64,000 bases of DNA from an uncultured Akkermansia sp. GTDB lineage: Bacteria > Verrucomicrobiota > Verrucomicrobiia > Verrucomicrobiales > Akkermansiaceae. A program made the position numbers and the translations under genes. Every line of letters begins with the position of its first letter. Positions within the stretch are counted from its first letter, which is position 1. Positions 16,106 through 25,409 of this stretch are shown piece by piece. The stretch spans positions 1 through 64,000 of the forward strand of contig CAJKMG010000011.1 of NCBI GenBank assembly GCA_905200945.1, in the 5' to 3' direction. The notes beneath the pieces are model-generated. The model did not search any database and was not told where the DNA came from. It saw only the letters and a program-made list of their open reading frames with translations.

Positions 16106-18677
16106 ATTGATTGTTTTCTCCTGAAGGCCGGGAGCGCGTACCCCCCTGACGCGGTTGTCTCCGGGGAAGCAGGCCGGTCCTGGTAAACAGAGCATCCAGA
16201 ACAAGAAGGACGCAGGCACTCCACAGCAGGATGGGACGGAGTTGGAGGCTTGTTCCGGGCCTCGGTTCCCGGAAAATGGAGGGAAGGTCCATCCTTTCCC
16301 TGCCTCCGGTCCGGTTCACCAGGTCCAGGAAGGCGTTTCCGGATTCAGGCGGCATGGCCCATTCCGGATCCACCTGCTGGCTGACGGGGCCGAATGGGAT
16401 AACGCTGCCGCCTATGCGGACAGCGCCCCGCGCCATGACTCCGTTCGGGAGGGGAATGCTGCACTGGAATATTCCCGGCTGCAGGTGTTCCCAGATGCCG
16501 TTTTGTGTACGGGAGCTTTCTTTTCCGGAAAGTTCCAGGGATATTTCCGGCATGCGTTCCGCCAGGCGCGGGATGTTTTCCTCACTGTAGTAAAGGCGAA
16601 TCCGTAGCCGGTCTCCTGCCGTGTCCGCCCGCACGGAGTATCCCTGTGGGGGATTTTTCCTGTTGAGCCACCGGGCCAGGGTTTGGATAAGGTCTCCGTA
16701 GCCGTCCCATTGCCGGATGTTTTTTCCGAGTTCTCCCCCCATGGCGAACGTAACGGCGGCCGTTCGTCCCGTTCCCCTGTTCCAGAAGGAGACCAAGGGC
16801 GCCGCATTCCCGTCTTCCGTCACGCAGGCTGCTGTTGCTCCATTCCTTAAATAACACAGGTTATAACCGTCTACGGCGGGGGGCCATTCCGGCTGGCCGG
16901 CCGCAATTTGAAGCCAGCCGGCCGTGCCGCGCAAGGGGGTGCGTTCTTTGATGAAGGCGGCCCGGGCCACGCTGACGGTTTCCTGGGCAAAAATGCTGGG
17001 GATGTCTCCCGGGCGGTCGCAGAAAAAGATGCGCCCCCGGCCCAGTTCCGCTATTTCCCTGAGCAGTCCGGCATCGGCGCTTTTCTCCGTTCCCAGTGCG
17101 ATGACGCTTACGGTAGCCCCTTCCTTAACCATTTCTTTCAGGGTTTTCCGGTAATCGGCAGGTTCTTCGGAATCGTCGGCATCCGCAAAGAGGATCAGAT
17201 GCCGTGTCCCGGCCACGGAACGTTGCAGTTCCCTCCAGCCCGCTTTCAACCCGGCGCCGATGAAGATTCCTCCGCCCATGGAGGCTATTCTGGATACGCT
17301 GGATATCATTTTTTCCCGGTTGGGACCCAGACTGCTTAGCGTGACAATAGGGTGCGGCTCGCTGTCCACGGCGTGGACGGAGATGAGATCCTGGTCGGAC
17401 AGCAGGGAAATGGTCTGGCAGGTCCCGGCATTGGCCAGATCCATTTTCGTCTTTCCTCCAGGAACGGAACAGGACATGGAGCCGGAACGGTCCAGAACGA
17501 TGCTCATGGCCGTCATGAGTTTCATTTTGTCCTTCTTCATTTCCATGGAAACGGGAAGCAGTTCGTCAATGGGGGAGGAGAAGTAGCCGCCGGAACCGAA
17601 ACTATGCCTGCCTCCGCACATGAGCAGGCCGCCGCCCTGTTCCCTTACGTAATAGTCCAGGGCATGCAGAAAGTCCGGAGGGATGGAGGATGCGGAGAGG
17701 TTGTTGATGATGACCAGCCCCATGCCGGAGAGGTGGGGGGCGTCCAGCCGGCTCAGGTCGGACGGTTGTTGGACGCGGAATCCCTGCGCTTCCAGGAAAG
17801 GCGCCAGGGGGTCGCGGTCGTAGCCGGAGAGCAGCAGGACGCCGTTTCCCCCCGTCACTTCGAGGAAGCTGACGGCACGGTTGTTTTCAGGGATTGGATC
17901 GTTTTGCGGCGTTATGGTCATTTCATACGCGGAACAGCCGGGGGTGGCGAGCCTGTCCGCCAGCCTTACCGTGGCTTTGCCGTTGAGCAGGGTAGCCGTC
18001 CCCCGCAGCGGAGTCCCCCCGTTTTTGCTGATTTGCCACGGAACGGTGATGGCCGGGCCGGGAGGGCCTGCCAGGGTTGCTTCTAAAATAAAGGCTTCTC
18101 CGGGCCGGATGCGCGCCGGGGTTCGGATTTGTTCTATGCGGATGTCCGTTTCCCGGAAGGTGACGGACAGACGGTAGTCTACCGGAATCCGGGATTGGAT
18201 GAGCTGTTCCGCCGCCTGGCCCAGAGGCGTGGTAGGCCAGCCGTCCGTCAACATCAGGATGCGGTTCGTCCGGTTCGGGGACATCAGGGCCATGGTATAG
18301 GCCAAGGCCTGTTCCATGTCTGTTCCGGCGGTTCCCCCGGCAAAGACGGGGTCTCCGCGTCCCCGGAGCACGGCGGATTGAGCGAAATCCACTAATCGGA
18401 CGCGGTCACCGGCATGTTTGTGCCGTTCCAGAATAGCCTGGATTTCCTCTGCCCCGGCTGCCGGAATTCCCGCCGTGGAATTTGATTGGTCCACCAGCAC
18501 CCACAAGTCCATGTCTTTGCCGCCCCTGTCGAGGGCAGGCTGAGCCAGGGCCAGCAGCAGGCAGGCCTGCAGAAGGAAACGCAGGGGGGAGGCCAGGCGC
18601 AGACGCCTGCTTTTCCAGCCTGCCGCCAGAAGCAGGGGGATCAGGAAGAACCATTCCGGGGAGTAGAATTGAATCAT
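16098..18677 (-). CDS. Large membrane protein with two von Willebrand A domains
   Basis: An 859-residue protein ending the leftward operon. Two N-terminal membrane helices (about 8-20 and 33-48) precede a vWA domain with metal-site DQSNS (Asp63, Ser65, Ser67) and LTDGWP; a glutamine-amidotransferase-like segment follows (about 278-375, GGLLMCGGRHSFGSGGY); then a second vWA domain with MIDAS DRSGSMS (from Asp396); and a C-terminal membrane helix near 820. vWA proteins of this BatA/BatB type bind partners through a metal ion and work with MoxR ATPases. Its start overlaps the preceding gene by 4 bases, implying translational coupling. The substrate is unknown. Confidence 0.88.
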   Translation of the reverse strand: MIQFYSPEWFFLIPLLLAAGWKSRRLRLASPLRFLLQACLLLALAQPALDRGGKDMDLWVLVDQSNSTAGIPAAGAEEIQAILERHKHAGDRVRLVDFAQSAVLRGRGDPVFAGGTAGTDMEQALAYTMALMSPNRTNRILMLTDGWPTTPLGQAAEQLIQSRIPVDYRLSVTFRETDIRIEQIRTPARIRPGEAFILEATLAGPPGPAITVPWQISKNGGTPLRGTATLLNGKATVRLADRLATPGCSAYEMTITPQNDPIPENNRAVSFLEVTGGNGVLLLSGYDRDPLAPFLEAQGFRVQQPSDLSRLDAPHLSGMGLVIINNLSASSIPPDFLHALDYYVREQGGGLLMCGGRHSFGSGGYFSSPIDELLPVSMEMKKDKMKLMTAMSIVLDRSGSMSCSVPGGKTKMDLANAGTCQTISLLSDQDLISVHAVDSEPHPIVTLSSLGPNREKMISSVSRIASMGGGIFIGAGLKAGWRELQRSVAGTRHLILFADADDSEEPADYRKTLKEMVKEGATVSVIALGTEKSADAGLLREIAELGRGRIFFCDRPGDIPSIFAQETVSVARAAFIKERTPLRGTAGWLQIAAGQPEWPPAVDGYNLCYLRNGATAACVTEDGNAAPLVSFWNRGTGRTAAVTFAMGGELGKNIRQWDGYGDLIQTLARWLNRKNPPQGYSVRADTAGDRLRIRLYYSEENIPRLAERMPEISLELSGKESSRTQNGIWEHLQPGIFQCSIPLPNGVMARGAVRIGGSVIPFGPVSQQVDPEWAMPPESGNAFLDLVNRTGGRERMDLPSIFREPRPGTSLQLRPILLWSACVLLVLDALFTRTGLLPRRQPRQGGTRSRPSGENNQSI

Positions 18678-20401
18678 GGGCGCAGGGAGATGTCTGGGAC
18701 GGGAGGGAGCCAGGAAATAATCAGGGCCAGGAACGCCAGCGCCAGCCAGAGGGGGGCCAGAGGGTCACGTTTCATGTGCCGGAGCGTCTCTTCATGGGGC
18801 TGGGGAAGGCCTGTGTCAAACGTGGAGCAGCAGGAAAAGTCTCCCATCCGGGCGTCGGAGAACCAGACGGAGCCCTGGAACAGGGGCGTTTCCCTTTCTC
18901 CGGGGGGGAAGATTTCCACATATCCGGTTTCTTCCGGGAGCCTGCCGTTAAAGACGGTTTCACGGCGTTCTCCCCCGGGCAGAGTTTGAATGAGTTTTCC
19001 TCCTGCGGGCATGGATAAGAGAGTTCCTCCGGGAAGGTTGCCGTAATGAGTGCCGGGCTGATTCTCCTGTACGGATTGCATGAATCTGCGGGTCATGAGC
19101 AGGGGCGCCGGAACACGGTCCGCATTGGATTTTTCCCAGGGCCAGTTGAGGAAAAGACGTTCCCCTTCCACCCAGGCCAGAGGGGATTCCCCCTGCCAGA
19201 GCAGGATGCTGGCTTTTTCCCCCGGCTCCATGGTACCGATGGAGGGGATGAGCAGGCCGCTCCAGTTCAGTCCGTCAGTCAGTGGATGCCGCTCCACCGT
19301 GACAGCGCCGGAGGATGGCTTGCCGATGTCTGCAAATATGATGGCCGCTTTTCCGGTTTCCCCGGGGTTTCCCGTTTTTCCCTCCAGCAGAAGGAGGTCA
19401 GGCTCTGAACCGTCCGGGACGGGGGAGAATCCCGGCAGGCTATTGATGATATTGAGGAATATTTTTCCGGATTTTTCCGGGAACCCCATGCTGACGGCGA
19501 CGGGGGCGGGAGCGGAGCGGACCAGCAGGAGCTCATTGTCCGCCGGGAAGGTGTCCGGCGGGAGCCGGAGCACGGCTTTTCCGCATTCAGGAGGGAGGCT
19601 GTATTCAAATTCCGTGACGGTTCCTGGATTCAGGAACAGGGAACGCCGGGCAGGCGGGCGCCCGTCTTCCGTATAGATGGAGATTTCGCTGTGGAGAGGG
19701 GATGGGTTATTATTTTTAACGGCAATCCTCCAGTGGCCGGGACCGGCGGCCTCCACCGGGGTTATTCCCGCAAAGCCTACATTTTCCAGAGGGTTCCCTA
19801 CACCCCGTGCGGATTGCCCGGCGGGAACCCTCCGGGCAGTGGATGTAATCAGGCGCGTGATGCCCATTGGACCGGCAACGGCCGTGGCGGTGCGCAGAGC
19901 CGGGGTCAGGTCGTGCGTTCTTTCGCGCGGTTTCCAGAGATTCAGGGCGCGCAGGGCCTGGCGGACGGACGGCCCCCGGTAGAGCGGCTGTCCGGAAGCC
20001 CTGCTGCCCATGAGAACCCATGTGGTCGGGATTCCGGACCGGAGGATGGCGTCCATGTCTCCGGAAACGGCATTCACGGTTTCTTGACGAAAGGGGGCCA
20101 TGTTTGCGGAATCATCCAGAATGAAGACTACGGTCTGGCCGGAGCCTTTGCCGGGCCAGGCGGGAGCGGCCAGAACCCAGGTAAGCAGGAGAACGGCCAG
20201 AATTTGCATCCAGAAGGAGCGCGATGCGCGCAGCCTGTCCCAGGCATTCCCCTCATGGTCCTCCGGAGCCAGCGCTTCCAACAGGAAGAGCGTGGCCGTG
20301 GCCTGTGTTTTCGTTTTGTGCTGGAGGAAATGGATGGCGGTGATGAGGGGGATGGCCAGAAACGCCCAGAACGCGGCCGTGTTGGTGAAGTGGGGAATCA
20401 T
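18674..20401 (-). CDS. BatA-like (aerotolerance regulator N-terminal) protein with vWA-like domain
   Basis: A 575-residue membrane protein beginning with the BatA N-terminal pattern: helix at 8-24, HFLQHKTKTQATATLFLLE, helix near 64-80. A vWA-like domain follows with DDSAN at 96-100, where the third MIDAS serine is replaced by Asn, so metal binding may be weakened. The middle and C-terminal regions are beta-rich, and a final helix lies near 550. It sits between DUF58 and the large vWA gene in a tight operon. By analogy with BatA proteins it likely assembles with the vWA partner in the membrane; the cellular role is not known. Confidence 0.82.
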   Translation of the reverse strand: MIPHFTNTAAFWAFLAIPLITAIHFLQHKTKTQATATLFLLEALAPEDHEGNAWDRLRASRSFWMQILAVLLLTWVLAAPAWPGKGSGQTVVFILDDSANMAPFRQETVNAVSGDMDAILRSGIPTTWVLMGSRASGQPLYRGPSVRQALRALNLWKPRERTHDLTPALRTATAVAGPMGITRLITSTARRVPAGQSARGVGNPLENVGFAGITPVEAAGPGHWRIAVKNNNPSPLHSEISIYTEDGRPPARRSLFLNPGTVTEFEYSLPPECGKAVLRLPPDTFPADNELLLVRSAPAPVAVSMGFPEKSGKIFLNIINSLPGFSPVPDGSEPDLLLLEGKTGNPGETGKAAIIFADIGKPSSGAVTVERHPLTDGLNWSGLLIPSIGTMEPGEKASILLWQGESPLAWVEGERLFLNWPWEKSNADRVPAPLLMTRRFMQSVQENQPGTHYGNLPGGTLLSMPAGGKLIQTLPGGERRETVFNGRLPEETGYVEIFPPGERETPLFQGSVWFSDARMGDFSCCSTFDTGLPQPHEETLRHMKRDPLAPLWLALAFLALIISWLPPVPDISLRP

Positions 20402-20437
20402 TGGCTTGATGAGGAGAGGAAAGGGAGCAGAGGCGGG

Positions 20438-21328
20438 TCAGGAGAGTTCCACGGCACCCTGCCGTAATGCTTCTCCGGACAGGGCTTCTGTCAGCGTCCC
20501 CTTGCAGGGGACGCGGGCAAGAACGGCCTGGCGGCGCAGGCAGGCAGACATCCAGAGTTCAAAATGGGCGGCGTAGGCGCGGGCGTACCTACGGGACAGG
20601 GAAGGGGTGATGAGCTGGCGGCGCAGGTGGCCGGATTCACAGTTTTTGAGTTTGACGTTGCCGGCGGCGGGGAGTTCCGCTTCTTCCTGCAGCGTGGGAG
20701 CCAGGATGACGGACATTCCTTTTAAGGAGGCCATGGTTTCCAGAATGTTGTCCGGTTCCCCCGGGTAAAGCAGGTCGGAGATAAAGACTTTCATTCCGTT
20801 GGGGCGCCAGATGGTAATGGAGGGCATGGATTCATCCGGGGGAAGGCTCCGGAGTCGGGATTCCCATTGGCCGGAGAGGATTTCCTCCTGTTCCAGGGGG
20901 ACGATACGGCGCCCTTTCACCGCATGAATCTTCACCTGGGCTCCCGTTCCGATGGCGGAGAGCAGGCAAAATTGAAGCAGGCCCCGCGTGCGTGCCGCGC
21001 GCTCTTCGTGAAAGAACATGGATTCGGAAATATCTACCGCCACATCCACCTGCGGTGACAGTTCCGCCCGGAAGACTTTCATGGTAAGCTGGCCGGTTCT
21101 GGCGTACGCCGCCCAATGGATATCCCGCGGGTCATCCCCCCACTGGTAGGAGCGGCTTCCCTGGAAGTCGATGGAGTTGCCTGCTCCCGTTCCCTCCCAG
21201 TGGCCCTGTGTTCCTCTCCAGGCGCGGCTGGAAAAGGGCAGGCGGAGGTGCCGCGCCGCCTGTTCGGCGTCCGGCTGGATTTCCTGGCTGGGGGAGGGAG
21301 AAGAGGCCATGGGGGAGAGGAAAGGCAA
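20438..21328 (-). CDS. DUF58 domain protein
   Basis: A 296-residue cytosolic protein with the DUF58 core YQWGDDPRDIHWAAYARTGQ (about 72-91) followed by a degenerate vWA-like fold (VDVAVDISESMFFHEE). DUF58 proteins are almost always encoded beside MoxR AAA+ ATPases and vWA membrane proteins, as here. It lies 36 bases downstream of nothing but the operon: the ABC permease gene ends upstream at 21344 and the BatA-like gene follows. A chaperone-client or adaptor role for MoxR is the usual proposal; it has not been shown for this family member. Confidence 0.88.
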   Translation of the reverse strand: MPFLSPMASSPSPSQEIQPDAEQAARHLRLPFSSRAWRGTQGHWEGTGAGNSIDFQGSRSYQWGDDPRDIHWAAYARTGQLTMKVFRAELSPQVDVAVDISESMFFHEERAARTRGLLQFCLLSAIGTGAQVKIHAVKGRRIVPLEQEEILSGQWESRLRSLPPDESMPSITIWRPNGMKVFISDLLYPGEPDNILETMASLKGMSVILAPTLQEEAELPAAGNVKLKNCESGHLRRQLITPSLSRRYARAYAAHFELWMSACLRRQAVLARVPCKGTLTEALSGEALRQGAVELS

Positions 21329-21343
21329 AACGGCGGGCAGGAA

Positions 21344-22792
21344 TTATTTCCGTTCCCGGCGGGGAATTCCCGATTCCTGGAGAGGTTCGGAGGATGCCTT
21401 CCGGAATATGTCCAACCAGTGCTTGCCGGTGAGAGACAGCGCCGCTATTCCGGCTGCCAGGTCCAGCAGGCTGAACAGGGAAAAATTGCTGAAAGCCGGC
21501 AATGTTTCTTGTCTCAAAAGTTCAGATAAACACCCTCCGGGGAGAAGGGGAACGGACAGGTCCACGGCCCTCAGCACGTTCAGTACCAGGCAGAGGGTGA
21601 GGCAGATCAGGATGTACGCCAGCAGGGTATTGTTTTTCAGTTTTTTCCAGAGCGGTTTCAGAAGCATGGCCGGCATGGTGATGGCGTACCAGACGCCTGT
21701 TGCGAGGCAAAAGAGCCGTTGAGAGGACTGGAATTCGGGGACGGATGCCATGCGGTCTATCAGATACACGGCGAGAGCCGCCAGGGCGCTGAGCAGCAGG
21801 GTGAACAGGACGCTTCCCGGCATGCCGGGAAGGAACAGCAGTTGCTGGAGCCTGGAGAATCTTTTGTTTTTCATTTGCTCCATGTGAATGGGAAGAAGGC
21901 GGGCAGGAGTATTCAGGTGGATAATCATCAGGAAAATTCCGTAAATCATCACAAAGACGGAATTTCCGGTCATGATGTTTTGAATGGAGCCGCCTGCGTT
22001 TTCCAGAAAGGGGAGGGGGAGGATGGAGGCTGCGAAAAAAGCCAGCAGAAGCTTCCGCAAGGGGGCGGCCGTGTTTTGTGCGGCAGGGGAGAACCATTCC
22101 CTTGCCAGCAGAAGCAGGGAAGAGATGACCAGGAAAGCGTCCGTCAGGATGAGGAATATCAGGAGAACTCCTTCCCCCGCTCCATCCCGGAAAAAGTTCA
22201 GCTCCGCATGGTTGCCTCCCAGGGTCAATATTCCGACGCCCATGAGGGAGAAAGCGATGATGCGCATCAGGGAGGGCATGGCGGACGCCCACAGGGCATA
22301 TGCGGTCAGCATGCCGGAGCCCAGGTAAAGGAGGAAAAACAGGGTTACATCCTGCACCAGGTTAATTTCCCCGTAGTAATACCGGATGAGAAAGAAGGGC
22401 AGGGAGATAAAAGCAATCAGCAGGGATTGGGCCATGAAGGATATCCATTTTCCCAGCACGATGCGGCCTGCGCTCTGCCTGGTGAGCAGCAGCAGTTCGT
22501 TGTTCCGGGTGAGCAGTTCGTTCCTGATGGAGGTGGAGGCCCTCAGCGGCATGATGAAGAGCAGGGTGACGACCATGGTAACCCAGAGGATGATTTGGCA
22601 GCCGTCGGGACTGATGCAGGGGTCTCCGTCAAGGGGATTGATAATGAAGCTGAACAGGAAGAAAAAGGAGAGCAGGGCGGGGACGATGCTGACCAGGAGG
22701 ATGAACGACGGAGTTCTGAGTCCCTGGCGCAGTTCCTTGACCAGGGCGGAGGGTATCCATATGGGGAAATCAAGAGAGCGGGAGGTATTCAT
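21344..22792 (-). CDS. ABC-2 type transporter permease
   Basis: A 482-residue integral membrane protein with about twelve hydrophobic segments, including an N-terminal helix near 34-52, a cluster over 65-240, and another at 260-440. The start overlaps the ATPase gene by 4 bases, so the two form one ABC transporter. The N-terminal region (WIPSALVKELRQGLRTPSF, then a long periplasmic loop and RNELLTRNNELLLLT) resembles ABC-2 permeases found in gliding/secretion-type clusters and in MoxR operons of Planctomycetes and Verrucomicrobia. Substrate unknown; I see no substrate-binding protein gene. Confidence 0.85.
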   Translation of the reverse strand: MNTSRSLDFPIWIPSALVKELRQGLRTPSFILLVSIVPALLSFFFLFSFIINPLDGDPCISPDGCQIILWVTMVVTLLFIMPLRASTSIRNELLTRNNELLLLTRQSAGRIVLGKWISFMAQSLLIAFISLPFFLIRYYYGEINLVQDVTLFFLLYLGSGMLTAYALWASAMPSLMRIIAFSLMGVGILTLGGNHAELNFFRDGAGEGVLLIFLILTDAFLVISSLLLLAREWFSPAAQNTAAPLRKLLLAFFAASILPLPFLENAGGSIQNIMTGNSVFVMIYGIFLMIIHLNTPARLLPIHMEQMKNKRFSRLQQLLFLPGMPGSVLFTLLLSALAALAVYLIDRMASVPEFQSSQRLFCLATGVWYAITMPAMLLKPLWKKLKNNTLLAYILICLTLCLVLNVLRAVDLSVPLLPGGCLSELLRQETLPAFSNFSLFSLLDLAAGIAALSLTGKHWLDIFRKASSEPLQESGIPRRERK

Positions 22793-23796
22793 GAGGCGGG
22801 GAGGGTTGGAGTTTCCCGGGAAGGGGCGGGATTTTGCCGCGGGGCCGGCTCCCCGCTGCCGTGGATAAGGATGTCCACAAAAGCTTCTTCCAGGCGGCGT
22901 TCGCTGCGGTGGAAATCAATCACGGGGAGGTCGAGACAGAGCTGGCGGAGTTCCGCGGCCACGGCTTCCGGTTCGCAGGAGGCGAAGGTTGCCACTACCT
23001 TTTGTTGCTGCACGTGGCGCACGTTCCATCCCTGGCGAAGGGCCAGCCATTCCTCCAGAGAGGCGGTGTTGTCTCCGGCGGTGCGGATTTCAAAGGCATA
23101 TCCGGATTCCGTCTGGCGGTGCAGCAGGTCTTCCGTATTGCCGTCATGGATGACGGTTCCTGCATTCATGAAGATGAGGGCGTCGCACATTTCTCCCAGT
23201 TCCGAGAGAATATGGGAGCTGATGAGCAGCGTTTTGCCGCGCGCTTTGAGCAGGTGCACCAGGTTTTTGAATTCAAGGCGGGCTTTGGGGTCCAGCCCTG
23301 CCGCCGGTTCATCCAGAATGAGGAATTGCGCGTCGCTGATCAGCGTGCGCGCCAGGCAGAGCCGCTGCGTCTGCCCTTTTGAAAGTTTGTCGATCAGCTG
23401 GTTCTGGAGGCCGGTCAGTTCCGTGAAGTCCATCACTTCGTCCACGGCGTCCAGCAAACGTTCCCTGCCGATGCCGCAGGCCCTGGCGAAGAAATCCAGA
23501 TATTCCCTGACGCTGGTGTTTTTATAGGGGTGGAAATAGTCCGGCATCCATCCGATGCGGGAACGCGCCTCCTCGGGATGGTCCACAACATCGGTCCCGT
23601 TGAGCCTGATGTGACCGGAGTCAGGCATTTCCAGCGTGGCCAGCATGCGCATGAGGGTTGTTTTCCCGGCTCCGTTGGCGCCGATCAGGCCGACGACCTG
23701 GCCCTGGCGGATGACGAAAGAGGCATTGTTGACGGCTTTCAGCGGACCGAATGATTTGGACAGTCCTGAAACTTCCAGCAGTAGGGGCGTACTCAT
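22789..23796 (-). CDS. ABC transporter ATP-binding protein
   Basis: A 335-residue ABC ATPase with Walker A GANGAGKTT (about 38-46), signature LSKGQTQRL (about 138-146), Walker B LILDEP and switch His in LLISSH. The C-terminal ~100 residues are an extra domain of the type seen in ABC-2 (NatA/CcmA-like) exporters. Its end overlaps the permease start by 4 bases, and it begins 2 bases after the preceding membrane protein gene, so it belongs to the MoxR/vWA operon and powers the permease encoded next to it. Confidence 0.92.
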   Translation of the reverse strand: MSTPLLLEVSGLSKSFGPLKAVNNASFVIRQGQVVGLIGANGAGKTTLMRMLATLEMPDSGHIRLNGTDVVDHPEEARSRIGWMPDYFHPYKNTSVREYLDFFARACGIGRERLLDAVDEVMDFTELTGLQNQLIDKLSKGQTQRLCLARTLISDAQFLILDEPAAGLDPKARLEFKNLVHLLKARGKTLLISSHILSELGEMCDALIFMNAGTVIHDGNTEDLLHRQTESGYAFEIRTAGDNTASLEEWLALRQGWNVRHVQQQKVVATFASCEPEAVAAELRQLCLDLPVIDFHRSERRLEEAFVDILIHGSGEPAPRQNPAPSRETPTLPAS

Positions 23797-23798
23797 GA

Positions 23799-25385
23799 TT
23801 ATTCGTTCGGCTGGGATGTGACGGGGCCGGAGACGGTGATGGTGGTTTTTTCCCAGTTAATGGAAGGCAGGGTGGGGATGGGGCCCAGTTCCCCGCCCGC
23901 CGGTTCCATAGACGCCCGGAAGTGTTCCGGGGGAGGTCCGTCCGGTTTTTCTTCCGGCAGGAACGGGGATGCTTGCATTTTGCGGCCGGGAGGCAGTTGT
24001 TCAAGAGTCCAGTATTTTCCGGAGGCGTCCCGGTAGGTGAGTCCGTTCAGGGTTCCGGGAAAGGTGCTTTGGAATACGGGCGTCCCGCCGGGGAGCGTCT
24101 CCAGCAGAGTGAGCTCCGCCCTTGTGGAAACCGGCATGATGAGCCGGTGCTGGAGCGTGGCGCGGCTGGTGAACCAGTTTCCCCCGCATTCTTCACCTTG
24201 CCGCGTAGCGTCTTCTATGGGTTTTTCATTAATGGAGCCGCGCGTCTTGCTCATGCGTGCTCCGGTGATGCCGGCGTTTTCCGGCAATTGAAATGTATTG
24301 TTAAGCAGGACGGAGGTCTTGCAGATCTGGCTTTGAGTGATCAGGGCGGAGTGGTCCTGCGGATTAACCTGGATAAGGACTTCCCGGCTGCCCGTGCCTC
24401 CCGTGCCGTCTCCGATCAAAATCAGAAGCAGCAGAAGAAGGGAGAATCCTACGGAAATGGCCGGGATCAGCAGGAACAACCTTTGCCTTTTGCCTGCGGG
24501 AGCCCACAGGAACAAACTCAGCGGGCCGACAAGAACGGCAAAGATGATCAGCCCCAGCCCCAGCATGGTGGATGGGGCTGAGAAATAATAGGGAGCGGAG
24601 GAGGTAATTTCCGGATAACTGTTTCCCTTTTCATGGAGTTTGACGAATTCCTCCAGTTTCAGCTTTTTCCCCTCTTCCGGCAGACCGTCCAGGGACGGAA
24701 CGTGCAGAATGCGCCCGTTTCCAAGCAACCGGGGAGAAACGCCCCCCTCCCTGCCACCGATGAGCCACAGGTTTCCTCCTCCCGTTACCCATTGGCGGAT
24801 GGCTTTGCGGTGGGCTTCGTCAAAATGGGTACGATAGATTTTTTCCGGAATGATGAGGCAGGTCTGCCCCTCGTACATCCGGTAGTCGGCAGGCCATTTC
24901 ATCAGGTCGCAGGAGGAAACGGCCGCGTCATAGGAAGATTCGGAAAGCAGGTGCCAGTCTGCCGGAGCTCCTTCCTGGATGACCGCGAAAAGCTTTTTGT
25001 GATCCGTATCCGTGGGAATGGAGGAAACCCCTTCATGGTTTTCCTTCACTTCATAGACAAGATTGTAGGAGAGGGGAGGGTAGACGACTGCGTGAACGCT
25101 TTCCCGGGCGGGAATGAAGAACGGATAGGTGTGGCTGGTTCTCCGGTCACCGCTCCACCCTTCATGGAATTGAAGGGTGGCTTTTCTGTCCGAGCCGGTG
25201 GTGTTTTCCAGCTTCACCCGGAGCGGGACGCGTGCGCCGTTCGCGCTGTAGTCAAATGCTTTCTCCATGGAAATGGCGATGGAGGGAGAAGCGGCCGGGG
25301 TTGCGTGGAGCGGGAGAACACTAAATGCCGTAAGGAGAAAAAGGCTGAAGAACAGCCATGAACGGGGGAATGGACGGCGGAGCAT
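23799..25385 (-). CDS. Exported membrane protein in MoxR/vWA operon
   Basis: A 528-residue protein with an N-terminal signal or anchor (PRSWLFFSLFLLTAFSVLPLHA), a beta-rich extracytoplasmic region (about 30-260), including a class I amidotransferase-like segment around VTGGGNLWLIGGREGG, then two or three membrane helices (about 270-290 and 303-325) and a C-terminal soluble part. The composition resembles GldG-like or DUF4350-like proteins that partner ABC transporters. I recognise no exact family. It lies 24 bases downstream of moxR and 2 bases before the ABC ATPase gene, supporting a shared complex. Confidence 0.75.
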   Translation of the reverse strand: MLRRPFPRSWLFFSLFLLTAFSVLPLHATPAASPSIAISMEKAFDYSANGARVPLRVKLENTTGSDRKATLQFHEGWSGDRRTSHTYPFFIPARESVHAVVYPPLSYNLVYEVKENHEGVSSIPTDTDHKKLFAVIQEGAPADWHLLSESSYDAAVSSCDLMKWPADYRMYEGQTCLIIPEKIYRTHFDEAHRKAIRQWVTGGGNLWLIGGREGGVSPRLLGNGRILHVPSLDGLPEEGKKLKLEEFVKLHEKGNSYPEITSSAPYYFSAPSTMLGLGLIIFAVLVGPLSLFLWAPAGKRQRLFLLIPAISVGFSLLLLLLILIGDGTGGTGSREVLIQVNPQDHSALITQSQICKTSVLLNNTFQLPENAGITGARMSKTRGSINEKPIEDATRQGEECGGNWFTSRATLQHRLIMPVSTRAELTLLETLPGGTPVFQSTFPGTLNGLTYRDASGKYWTLEQLPPGRKMQASPFLPEEKPDGPPPEHFRASMEPAGGELGPIPTLPSINWEKTTITVSGPVTSQPNE

Positions 25386-25409
25386 GGGGGGAGGGCTGCG
25401 GAGGTGTGG

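Noticed and set aside
21719..23527. 602-codon plus-strand frame across the ABC permease/ATPase genes
   Set aside because: Antisense shadow of two ABC genes with intact Walker motifs on the minus strand; the translation is Gln/Gly/His-rich noise.
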